6,339 nt of DNA from Oscillospiraceae bacterium (GTDB lineage Bacteria; Bacillota; Clostridia; Oscillospirales; Acutalibacteraceae). The stretch is from the NCBI GenBank assembly GCA_019422905.1, contig JAHZCM010000099.1, forward strand, positions 723-7,061, in the 5' to 3' direction. Of this stretch, positions 1-5,390 are shown one piece after another. The notes beneath the pieces were generated by a model that saw only the letters and a list, made by a program, of their open reading frames with translations, was not told the DNA's origin and ran no database searches. A program made the translations under genes and the position numbers. Position 1 is the first letter of the stretch. Every line of letters begins with the position of its first letter.

Positions 1-130
1 CTCTGAGCGTGAAAACCTGTGCAAAAATGCGTTTTTCCACTTTGATGATTACGCTGTCCGGCCCGAAGGGATAATCCTCATATGCGCCGGGCTTTTGAAG
101 CGCCAGCTCGATGAGCGCCTGCGGCGTCAT
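1..130 (-). CDS. MmcQ/YjbR-family DNA-binding-like protein, N-terminal part only
   Basis: Only the first 43 codons are inside the window; the gene runs off the left edge. The translation starts MTPQALIELALQKPGAYED and continues YPFGPDSVIIKVEKRIFA. The 'KPGAxEDYPFGPD' stretch followed by a lysine-rich beta strand is the recognisable N-terminus of the MmcQ/YjbR family, small proteins of about 110-120 residues with a CyaY-like fold. Members are annotated as DNA-binding-like, but the biochemical role is not settled. The start at 130 is supported by an AGGAGG (143-138, read on the minus strand) with 7-nt spacing. Its ATG shares the ATGA with the stop of the upstream acetyltransferase gene, so the two are very probably co-transcribed and translationally coupled. 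The family call is recognition from memory of the motif, without a search. Confidence 0.8.
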   Translation of the reverse strand, partial: MTPQALIELALQKPGAYEDYPFGPDSVIIKVEKRIFAQVFTLR

Positions 131-987
131 CTCTTCCCCTCCTCTGCGGTATGCTTTCGCACAAAGCGTTCCGTATAAGCCTCCCGGAAGCCAAGGCTTT
201 CATACAGCTTTCGCGCCGGGTTTCCGACGACGCATTCCAGCGCGACCGTCCAGTGTCCGCGGCGCATCAATACATTCGCAAGATACGGCACAAATTTCCG
301 CCCGATTCCCTGCCCCTGCCGATCAATGCGCACGGAAACGCTGTGAATCTCATTTCCCTCCAGATGTCCCACGCCGACAATCTCTCCACGATCCGTATAA
401 ACAAAATAATTCTCTGCATCCCGAAGCCATTCCAGACGGTCCTCCCGGCTGGGCTGTGCGACTGTGGATTCCGGAAAATCGCCGGCCATCACACGCATTC
501 TGTGGAATGCTTCGGCACGCACAGCCTGGCTTTCCGAATAATCCTCGTCCGTATACGGACGTACCGGCAGCTCCGTCTGCGGGAAAGGCCCGCCTGTGTA
601 TTCCATATATGCGCAATCGTAATGGCGCGTATAGCCGTGCTTCTCCGCAAAGCGCTGCGCGGGCGCGCAATCCCGGTTGAAAAATCCGTGCACGATCCTG
701 ATTTCACCGCTGTGCTCCGACACAGCGCGCTCAAGCACCGCCGTGCCGATTCCGCGTCTCCGAAACTCCGGCGCGACAAGCAGCATGAAAAACAGCTCCC
801 CGTCCGTTTCTTCCGTACAAAAGACGGCCACCGGGTTTTCGCCTTCAAAGACAAGCGTGTGCGCCTGCGGCATATCCTGCAGCACACGCAGAAAAATCCT
901 GCGGCTCTGCGGATCCTGCTCCAGCATTGCACGGGTTACCTGCATATATTTCTCCGCAAACGGCTCAAAATACAAGTCCATGTTCAT
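127..987 (-). CDS. Tandem-GNAT N-acetyltransferase
   Basis: A 286-residue protein made of two GNAT (Gcn5-related acetyltransferase) domains, which transfer an acetyl group from acetyl-CoA to an amine; the substrate cannot be told from sequence. The N-terminal domain (about 1-130) has the acetyl-CoA pyrophosphate-binding motif A as RRRGIG at 76-81, followed by a helix and the pattern AQRFAEKHGY. The C-terminal domain (about 140-286) has a second motif A, RQGQGIGR at 223-230, and the typical NPARKLYESLGF motif B at 256-267. Both acetyl-CoA sites look intact, which is not always so in double GNATs, where one half is often degenerate. The start at 987 (MNMDLYFEP) was chosen because AGGAG lies 7 nt upstream at 999-995. 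The open frame continues upstream to 1191 but would overlap the end of mutY, and its residues there look non-coding. The stop overlaps the next start as ATGA. Confidence 0.85.
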   Translation of the reverse strand: MNMDLYFEPFAEKYMQVTRAMLEQDPQSRRIFLRVLQDMPQAHTLVFEGENPVAVFCTEETDGELFFMLLVAPEFRRRGIGTAVLERAVSEHSGEIRIVHGFFNRDCAPAQRFAEKHGYTRHYDCAYMEYTGGPFPQTELPVRPYTDEDYSESQAVRAEAFHRMRVMAGDFPESTVAQPSREDRLEWLRDAENYFVYTDRGEIVGVGHLEGNEIHSVSVRIDRQGQGIGRKFVPYLANVLMRRGHWTVALECVVGNPARKLYESLGFREAYTERFVRKHTAEEGKR

Positions 988-1008
988 CCTTATTCTCCTC
1001 TCTCCCCA

Positions 1009-1022
1009 CCGGCAGATGCCGG
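1009..1022 (-). other. Small GC hairpin just upstream of the acetyltransferase SD
   Basis: CCGGC(AGAT)GCCGG forms a 5-bp GC hairpin with a tetraloop in the 101-bp gap between mutY and the acetyltransferase gene, a few bases before the ribosome binding site. CCGGCA occurs three times close together on the plus strand (1009, 1019 and 1036). No T-run follows on the minus strand, so it is not a Rho-independent terminator. It could mark an RNA processing or stability element, or be chance in GC-rich DNA. Confidence 0.35.
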
Positions 1023-1088
1023 CACGCACCTGTAACCGGCAAGCTGCAAGTATCGGCGAAAACGTTTGCCTTCCACACAATACTGCAT

Positions 1089-2144
1089 TTACAGCTCTTC
1101 TAAAAATATGCGAAACGCTGTGGGCAGCGTATAAATTTCTGTTAAAGCGTCGCGGTCCGCCCAAGTAAACGGCCCTTTTTCCGCCGCGCAATCCAGAAGG
1201 TATCCCGTCATCTCCCAGCGGATATGCGTAAAAATGTGCGTCTTATGCATCTCCCGCACAATGCCGGAAGGGTTTAATTCCCGCTCCACCGCCCAGTTGA
1301 CGGCTTCCTCTACGGACAGCATACCGGGACAGTTCGGGAACTCCCACAAACCGGCAAGCAGACCGGCTTCCGGGCGGCGGCAGACCGCAAAGGATTCCCC
1401 GCACCGCAGCAAAAACACAGTGCGCTGCTCAACACGCTTTTCCGCTTTCGGCAGCTTTACGGGATATTTTGAAACCGCCCCCTCCGCATAAGCCGCACAG
1501 CTTTCCCGCACGGGGCACTGCGCGCAGTGCGGGCTTTTCGGCGTGCAAACGCAGGCGCCCAGCTCCATGAGCGCCTGTGTAAACATGCCGCACGCCCCCG
1601 CCGGGTACACGCCGCTCAGCCGCTCCCCGATTTCCCGCTTTACCGCAGGCAAATCGATCGGGCGCTCGTCAGCGGTGAGCCGCGTGATAACGCGCAGGAC
1701 ATTGCCGTCCACCGCGGCGCTCGGGCGTTCAAAGCAAATAGACGCCACAGCGCCCGCCGTATACGCGCCGATACCGGGCAGCTTTTGCAGCGCGTCGGCC
1801 GTGTCGGGAAAGATTCCGTTGTAGGTCTGTACAAGGAGCTTTGCTGCTTTTTGCAGATTTCTCGCCCGGGAATAATATCCAAGCCCCTCCCACAGCTTCA
1901 GCACACGGCTTTCCTCTGCCTGCGCCAGCGCTTCCACTGTCGGAAAAGCCTCCATAAAGCGATTATAATAGCCGATTACCGCCTCCACGCGCGTTTGCTG
2001 CAGCATGATTTCCGATATCCATACACGGTACGGTTCCGTGCTGTGCCGCCACGGCAGATCGCGCGCATTCTCTCTGTACCACGGCAGCAGCTTCTCCGGC
2101 AATGCCGCATATATCTTCTCCGCATCTTCCATAAATACGACCAT
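1089..2144 (-). CDS. mutY: A/G-specific adenine DNA glycosylase MutY
   Basis: MutY removes adenine mispaired with 8-oxoguanine, the second line of the GO base-excision repair system in the cytoplasm. The 351-residue length is normal. The N-terminal HhH-GPD domain carries SEIMLQQTRV with the catalytic Glu45. The helix-hairpin-helix LPGIGAYTAGAV spans 122-133, and VDGNV contains the second catalytic acid, Asp146. A [4Fe-4S] cluster loop follows as C200-x6-C207-x2-C210-x5-C216. The C-terminal NUDIX-like domain (about 240-351), which reads 8-oxoG, contains GLWEFP at 265-270 and a Phe-Thr-His at 305-307, where the family's usual 8-oxoG-contacting loop is Phe-Ser-His. The start at 2144 is preceded by GGAAAGG close to the ATG. 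Met5 (2132) is an alternative, but it lies further from that site. It is probably the first gene of an operon with the acetyltransferase downstream. Confidence 0.97.
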   Translation of the reverse strand: MVVFMEDAEKIYAALPEKLLPWYRENARDLPWRHSTEPYRVWISEIMLQQTRVEAVIGYYNRFMEAFPTVEALAQAEESRVLKLWEGLGYYSRARNLQKAAKLLVQTYNGIFPDTADALQKLPGIGAYTAGAVASICFERPSAAVDGNVLRVITRLTADERPIDLPAVKREIGERLSGVYPAGACGMFTQALMELGACVCTPKSPHCAQCPVRESCAAYAEGAVSKYPVKLPKAEKRVEQRTVFLLRCGESFAVCRRPEAGLLAGLWEFPNCPGMLSVEEAVNWAVERELNPSGIVREMHKTHIFTHIRWEMTGYLLDCAAEKGPFTWADRDALTEIYTLPTAFRIFLEEL

Positions 2145-2330
2145 TTACCTTTCCGCAAGGTGTATGCTTAAGGCCGCGCCGCACAAGAGCCGCCCAATTC
2201 GCACACGCATTTTCCGGCGCAGCACACGAAAAATGCGGCTGGATGTTCCCGGCTTTGCACGGTGCCGCTCCGATATTCCGAACTTCCGGCCCTTCAACCA
2301 TCCGATAAACGCGCCGCCTGAAAATCACGC

Positions 2331-2392
2331 TTTCAAAATCCTATACGTTTCGAAATCCATACATTTCAAAGCCAGCATTCCAAACCCATGCA
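2331..2392. repeat. Cluster of imperfect 14-17 bp direct repeats
   Basis: Four adjacent degenerate copies can be aligned on the plus strand: TTTCAAAATCCTATACG (2331-2347), TTTCGAAATCCATACA (2348-2363), TTTCAAAGCCAGCA (2364-2377) and TTCCAAACCCATGCA (2378-2392). The shared core is TTYCRAAAYCC followed by an A/C-rich end. A weaker fifth copy may precede them at 2317-2330 (CCTGAAAATCACGC). The cluster lies between the rubredoxin terminator and mutY, in DNA with no convincing gene, and is more AT-rich than its surroundings. The first two copies are closely related; the last two are weaker. Function is unknown; protein-binding sites upstream of mutY are one possibility. Confidence 0.55.
2340..2369 (-). 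promoter_or_regulatory. Possible mutY promoter
   Basis: On the minus strand TTGAAA (2369-2364) and TATAGG (2345-2340) are separated by 18 bp and resemble -35 and -10 boxes. The -10 match is mediocre, the 5' leader would be about 190 nt, and both hexamers fall inside the repeat cluster, so the match could be a by-product of the repeats. This is the best candidate I see for transcription of mutY, but it is weak. Confidence 0.25.
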
Positions 2393-2397
2393 TACAG

Positions 2398-2432
2398 AAA
2401 AGGGCGGAAACGCCATCCGGCGGTCCGCCCTT
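2398..2432 (-). terminator. Rho-independent terminator of the rubredoxin gene
   Basis: A 9-bp stem pairs 2400-2408 (AAGGGCGGA) with 2424-2432 (TCCGCCCTT). A further 4-bp inner stem, CGCC/GGCG, sits inside the loop. Read on the minus strand the hairpin begins 9 bp after the rubredoxin stop and is followed by TTTTCTGT. This is a standard intrinsic terminator for the minus-strand transcript. No T-rich tract of similar quality follows on the plus strand. Confidence 0.85.
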
Positions 2433-2441
2433 AACCGGTTC

Positions 2442-2597
2442 TTATTCAGCGCTGAAGGATTCCTTGCCGACGCCGCAGAGCGGGCAGACAAAGTCGTTCG
2501 GAAGATCTTCCCACTTGGTGCCGGGCTCGATACCGGCATCCGGGTAACCGTCCTCCTCGTCGTAGATCCAGCCACAGACATCACAGACATATTTCAT
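2442..2597 (-). CDS. Rubredoxin
   Basis: A 51-residue mononuclear iron electron carrier with the usual Fe(Cys)4 site. The ligands are Cys5 and Cys8 (CDVCGW) and Cys38 and Cys41 (CPLCGVG). The conserved aromatic/acidic core IYDEEDGYPDAGIEPGT and WEDLPNDFVCP matches rubredoxins of anaerobic Firmicutes. In anaerobes it passes electrons between NAD(P)H:rubredoxin reductases and oxygen- or peroxide-reducing enzymes such as rubrerythrin; the partner here is not in the window. The start at 2597 has AGGAGG at 2613-2608 with about 10-nt spacing. The gene has its own promoter (2644-2672) and its own terminator, so it is monocistronic. The frame is open upstream as far as 3014, but that would run through the T-box leader on the other strand and is not coding. 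Confidence 0.97.
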   Translation of the reverse strand: MKYVCDVCGWIYDEEDGYPDAGIEPGTKWEDLPNDFVCPLCGVGKESFSAE

Positions 2598-2643
2598 CGC
2601 ACATCGACCTCCTTTCACGCACGGATTTGTGCTTCTGAGCCAT

Positions 2644-2672
2644 AGTATACCACATAATCCCCGAAATGAAAA
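2644..2672 (-). promoter_or_regulatory. Rubredoxin promoter (extended -10)
   Basis: On the minus strand, TATACT (2649-2644) is preceded by TGG, giving an extended -10. A partial -35, TTTTCA (2672-2667), lies 17 bp upstream. Transcription would start about 40 nt before the rubredoxin ATG. The tyrS promoter lies immediately behind it in the opposite direction. Confidence 0.7.
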
Positions 2673-2691
2673 TCCCTGCCGGAAATTTTTC

Positions 2692-2720
2692 TTGACAACC
2701 GCTTCCGTGGGTTGTATACT
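2692..2720 (+). promoter_or_regulatory. tyrS leader promoter, near-consensus
   Basis: TTGACA (2692-2697) and TATACT (2715-2720) are separated by exactly 17 bp, a near-perfect sigma-A type promoter. The start site is expected at about 2727, just before the T-box leader. A strong constitutive promoter combined with leader attenuation is the usual arrangement for T-box genes. Confidence 0.92.
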
Positions 2721-2726
2721 CATAAA

Positions 2727-3062
2727 AACTGAATCGTCTGCAAACAGACAATCGGGTTCGGGGCATGCCCGCACCCGCGCAAAGGCTACGATAAGAAGGA
2801 GTAACAGGCTTTCGAACCGAACAGAAAGACGCCGGCTGATGAGAGGCTCACGGTTCTCCCCTGCGAATACATCTTGGAGCTGCGCACCAAACGGGATTTT
2901 TCCCCAGTAGGCTGCGACGGATAAGCACCCCGTTACTGTGTGCAAGGGTATCGCTTTTTGCCGTACCCTATGAGGCAGGCCGCGCGAGCCGTCTGCAAAA
3001 TAAGGTGGTAACACGAGTGAGCAATCTCGTCCTTATGGGTTCCATAGGGACGGGATTTTTTT
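2727..3062 (+). promoter_or_regulatory. Tyrosine T-box leader of tyrS
   Basis: This riboswitch senses uncharged tRNA-Tyr and lets transcription continue into tyrS when tyrosine charging is low. Stem I can be folded from 2777-2787 with 2878-2885 at its base. It contains the conserved GATAAGAAGGAGTA segment (2790-2803) and the specifier loop GAATACATC, whose TAC (2868-2870) is a tyrosine codon. A later stem pairs AACGGG (2890-2895) with CCCGTT (2929-2934), and stem III pairs AGGGTA (2945-2950) with TACCCT (2964-2969). The T-box sequence AAGGTGGTAACACG (3002-3015) has TGGT at 3006-3009, which pairs with an ACCA acceptor end, matching the A73 discriminator known for bacterial tRNA-Tyr. The antiterminator pairs 3000-3005 with 3031-3036 and 3013-3017 with 3026-3030, leaving the seven-base bulge TGGTAAC. 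These strands are reused by the terminator. Confidence 0.96.
3024..3062 (+). terminator. T-box attenuator terminator
   Basis: A 15-bp stem pairs 3024-3038 with 3042-3056, closed by a 3-nt loop GTT, and is followed by seven T residues (3056-3062). It contains two G-U pairs. Its 5' arm (3026-3036) is the 3' arm of the antiterminator, so the two structures exclude each other. When tRNA-Tyr is charged this hairpin stops transcription 55 bp before tyrS. Confidence 0.95.
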
Positions 3063-3117
3063 ATTCCGTTTTTGCCTGTATGCAGCGCCGGTTTTACTAT
3101 CTTAAGGAGGCATTGCC

Positions 3118-4329
3118 ATGTTATCACCAAGCGAACAGCTCAAAATCATCCTGAAAGGCGCGGCAGAGATTGTCGGCCGCGAGGAGCTTCTGCAAAAGCT
3201 CACGCGCGCCGCAGAGGAAAACCGCCCGCTCACCGTCAAATTCGGCCTGGATCCCTCCTCGCCGGATATCCACCTCGGCCACGCCGTCCCGCTTCGAAAG
3301 CTCCGCCAGCTACAGCTTCTCGGGCACCGTGTGGTCATCGTCATCGGAGACTTTACCGCACGCATCGGCGATCCCACCGGAAGATCCAAGGGACGCGTCG
3401 CACTCTCCGAAGAGACCGTTCGAAAAAACGCGGAAACATACTGCGACCAGATCTTCGAGATCCTCGACCGCGAAAAAACCGAGGTTCGCTTCAACAGCGA
3501 GTGGCTTGCAAAGCTGAATTTCGAGGACGTCATCCGGCTGGCCTCCACGACGACCGTGGCGCGTATGCTGGAGCGGGACGATTTTCAAAACCGCTACCGG
3601 AACCAGATCCCGATCGGCATCCACGAGTTTTTTTATCCGCTGATGCAGGCTTACGATTCGGTGGCGCTTCGCGCTGACCTCGAGCTCGGCGGCACTGAAC
3701 AGACCTTCAACGTTCTGATGGGCCGCACGCTTCAGAAAAGCGTCGGGCAGGAGCCTCAGGCCGCGCTGTTCATGCCGCTCCTCGCCGGACTGGACGGCGT
3801 GGAAAAAATGAGCAAGAGCCTCGGCAATTACATCGGCGTGCAGGAGCCTGCGGAGGTGATGTTCAAGAAGGTCATGGAAATCCCGGACGGGCAGATCATC
3901 ACCTATTTTGAGCTTGTAACCGACGAGCATCCCGACCGGATCGAAGAGATCCGCGCTGCGCTTGAAAGCGGCGCCAATCCGCGCGACATCAAATACGAGC
4001 TGGCGTCCATCGTCACCGCCCTCTATCACACGCAGGAGGAAACCGAACGCGCCAAAGCATTTTACGACACGGCGTTCAGCCGAAAGGCCATTCCCGAAAA
4101 TATCCCTACGCTTTCTTTGCCGCTCAACGCACAGACTCTGGCCGCGCTGATACCGGCGCTTGTGGAAAACGGTTTTGTATCGAGCCGCAAGGAATTTACG
4201 CGCCTGCTCGTACAGGGCGGCATTCAACTCAACGGTGAAAAGCTCGCGTCGAACGACGTACAAACCGCTTTACAGGACGGCGGCGTGCTTAAAATCGGCA
4301 AAAAGAAATTTGTCCGGCTCATGGCGTAA
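3118..4329 (+). CDS. tyrS: Tyrosyl-tRNA synthetase
   Basis: A cytoplasmic class I synthetase that activates tyrosine with ATP and attaches it to tRNA-Tyr. The 403-residue length is typical of the bacterial enzyme. The Rossmann catalytic domain carries HLGH at 52-55 (the HIGH motif) and KMSKS at 230-234. Tyrosine-pocket residues are in YPLMQAYD (173-180), and the helical anticodon-binding region follows. An S4-like RNA-binding domain closes the protein (about 345-403, VSSRKEFTRLLVQGG). The intact KMSKS and the FGLDPSSPDIHLGH context place it with the TyrZ-type branch of bacterial TyrRS, not the branch with a KFGKT-like loop. The start is fixed by AAGGAGG at 3104-3110 with 7-nt spacing. Expression is controlled by the tyrosine T-box directly upstream. 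It appears monocistronic and ends at a hairpin shared with the convergent oxidoreductase gene. Confidence 0.98.
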   Translation: MLSPSEQLKIILKGAAEIVGREELLQKLTRAAEENRPLTVKFGLDPSSPDIHLGHAVPLRKLRQLQLLGHRVVIVIGDFTARIGDPTGRSKGRVALSEETVRKNAETYCDQIFEILDREKTEVRFNSEWLAKLNFEDVIRLASTTTVARMLERDDFQNRYRNQIPIGIHEFFYPLMQAYDSVALRADLELGGTEQTFNVLMGRTLQKSVGQEPQAALFMPLLAGLDGVEKMSKSLGNYIGVQEPAEVMFKKVMEIPDGQIITYFELVTDEHPDRIEEIRAALESGANPRDIKYELASIVTALYHTQEETERAKAFYDTAFSRKAIPENIPTLSLPLNAQTLAALIPALVENGFVSSRKEFTRLLVQGGIQLNGEKLASNDVQTALQDGGVLKIGKKKFVRLMA

Positions 4330-4338
4330 GCCAGACAT

Positions 4339-4378
4339 AAAAAGCGGGCCGCTTCAACCAGCCGGCCCGCCCGCTTTA
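4339..4378. terminator. Convergent GC-rich terminator between tyrS and the oxidoreductase
   Basis: GCGGGCCG (4344-4351) pairs with CGGCCCGC (4363-4370). On the minus strand this is followed by TTTTT (4343-4339), a good intrinsic terminator for the oxidoreductase transcript. On the plus strand an alternative pairing of AAAGCGGG (4341-4348) with CCCGCTTT (4370-4377) puts TTTATT after the stem, so it may also end the tyrS transcript, less efficiently. The minus-strand stop codon (4378-4376) lies within the element. Confidence 0.8.
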
Positions 4379-5215
4379 TTCAACCGTGACCCACGCGCCG
4401 GGCGTTTTCTCCGCCTTGTGCGCGGCCTCCAGGATTTCCGCGATCGTGATGGTTTCAGCCTTGTCTACCTGCACCTCGCCGGTCTCAAAGAAGCGCATCA
4501 TACCGGCAATCAGACGGTCGAAGGTTTCGGTGGATTCCGGAATGGAAACGATTGTGCCGTCGCTGAACTTCACCGTTGTCTGGAACGCGCCCTCTACGAG
4601 CAGATTTGCAAGGCCGAGCTTACCGTTTTCAAATTCAACGATATAACTCGCCGCGCCTTCCGTACCGTTATACTGCACGCGCCTGGCCTTTTCTTTCAGA
4701 AGCGCCACCATCGGCTCGATCTGATGAATCAGGTAATTCTCCGGCTTTCCCGGGCCACTCAGGAGCACAAAGCGCGCATCCTTTTCCGGCAGCTCCATCA
4801 ATTCTTTCGAAAAGCGCAAAGCTGAGGAGGAATACATCGGCGTGCGGCTTTCCTCTGCAAGCGCAAAAAGATCGCGTGCAATCTGCGCTGTGGGCGCAAA
4901 GGTTTTGTCCACATAAACGCGCTTGCCGCTTCTGAGCGGCTTCTGGCAAAGCGGCCAGTGCATCTCCGGGTTATCCGGAGAAAGCAGGATAATGCAGTCG
5001 CTCTTTTCAATCAGCTCCTCAATCGTCGCGCAGCGCTCCACCTGCATATCCGCGCACCACTGCGCCGTCGTCCGGCCGCCGAGCGGAGAATCGATCTCTC
5101 CGTATGCGTAAGCCACCGCATACGCGCCGTTCGACGCTTTCTCAATCCACGCCGGATAATTGTTGGCGTGCCACTCGTCCAGATAATAATCGATAAATCC
5201 AATTTTCTTTTGCAT
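4376..5215 (-). CDS. Gfo/Idh/MocA-like oxidoreductase family protein, atypical NAD site
   Basis: A 279-residue protein resembling the Gfo/Idh/MocA dehydrogenase family, which usually oxidises or reduces sugars, inositols or related polyols with NAD(P). Support comes from a Rossmann-like N-terminal half with the strand SDCIILLSPDNPEMHWPLC (72-90). The GKRVYVDKTFAPT segment (98-109) sits where the family has its 'EKP' motif, and the C-terminal half is a beta-rich domain ending in AEILEAAHKAEKTPG. Three features are odd. There is no glycine-rich GxGxxG loop after the first strand; the sequence there is KKIGFIDYYLDEWHANNYP. EKP is replaced by DKT, although the lysine remains. The protein is shorter than the common 330-380 residues. 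It may bind a different ligand or be catalytically inactive; the substrate is unknown. The start at 5215 has GGAGAAGGGG upstream with 7-nt spacing from the last G run; the frame is open to 5293 but without a ribosome binding site there. Confidence 0.8.
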   Translation of the reverse strand: MQKKIGFIDYYLDEWHANNYPAWIEKASNGAYAVAYAYGEIDSPLGGRTTAQWCADMQVERCATIEELIEKSDCIILLSPDNPEMHWPLCQKPLRSGKRVYVDKTFAPTAQIARDLFALAEESRTPMYSSSALRFSKELMELPEKDARFVLLSGPGKPENYLIHQIEPMVALLKEKARRVQYNGTEGAASYIVEFENGKLGLANLLVEGAFQTTVKFSDGTIVSIPESTETFDRLIAGMMRFFETGEVQVDKAETITIAEILEAAHKAEKTPGAWVTVE

Positions 5216-5264
5216 GATGCAGCCCCTTCTCCAATCAGATTGCCCTGATGGGCTTTTCGTCTTC

Positions 5265-5293
5265 ATCTTACCGCAATGTTTTGCAGAAAACAA
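5265..5293 (-). promoter_or_regulatory. Possible promoter of the oxidoreductase gene
   Basis: On the minus strand TTGTTT (5293-5288) and TAAGAT (5270-5265) are 17 bp apart. Each is a partial match to the sigma-A consensus. The start site would be near 5258, giving a leader of about 43 nt. This is the best candidate seen in the region. Confidence 0.4.
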
Positions 5294-5369
5294 GGGACGA
5301 ACTCAACTTCATGGAAAAGGACAACGGACTTTGTTAATTTCGTAAAATCCCTTCGCAGTCTTTTGGGTG

Positions 5370-5390
5370 AATGAAACGCTCCGTCTCATT
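5370..5390. promoter_or_regulatory. 21-bp imperfect dyad in the divergent intergenic region
   Basis: Left half AATGAAACG (5370-5378) and right half CGTCTCATT (5382-5390) are separated by CTC. Eight of nine positions in each half are related by twofold symmetry; the only mismatch is the sixth position of each half. The element lies between the oxidoreductase and ArsR-regulator genes, about 60 bp upstream of the regulator's -10. This is the form expected of a site for a dimeric winged-helix repressor, but which protein binds it is inference. No T-run follows on either strand, so it is not a terminator. Confidence 0.5.

Noticed and set aside
1009..1024. GC palindrome between mutY and the acetyltransferase as an intrinsic terminator
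   Set aside because: There is no T-run after the stem on the minus strand; a ribosome binding site follows, so transcription probably continues.
151..1035. A 294-codon plus-strand open frame opposite the acetyltransferase gene
   Set aside because: It is antisense to a protein with clear GNAT motifs, has no ribosome binding site and gives a composition rich in Arg, His and Ser typical of a GC-rich shadow frame.
988..1191. N-terminal extension of the acetyltransferase by 68 residues
   Set aside because: It would overlap the 3' end of mutY by about 100 bp. The added residues look non-coding, and AGGAG with ideal spacing supports the start at 987.
1527..2171. A 214-codon plus-strand frame opposite mutY
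   Set aside because: It is antisense to the catalytic domain and iron-sulfur loop of mutY, with no initiation signal and no recognisable domain.
2583..2604. Short frame from the ATG at 2604, closer to the rubredoxin AGGAGG
   Set aside because: It encodes only seven residues before a stop and overlaps the true rubredoxin start out of frame. It is probably incidental, although a coupling role cannot be excluded.
2598..3014. N-terminal extension of rubredoxin to about 190 residues
   Set aside because: The extension would run through the rubredoxin promoter and the T-box leader on the other strand. The internal ATG at 2597 has a proper ribosome binding site and gives a standard 51-residue rubredoxin.
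3310..4263. A 317-codon minus-strand open frame inside tyrS
   Set aside because: It is the complement of a full-length, well-conserved tyrosyl-tRNA synthetase; long antisense frames are expected at this base composition.
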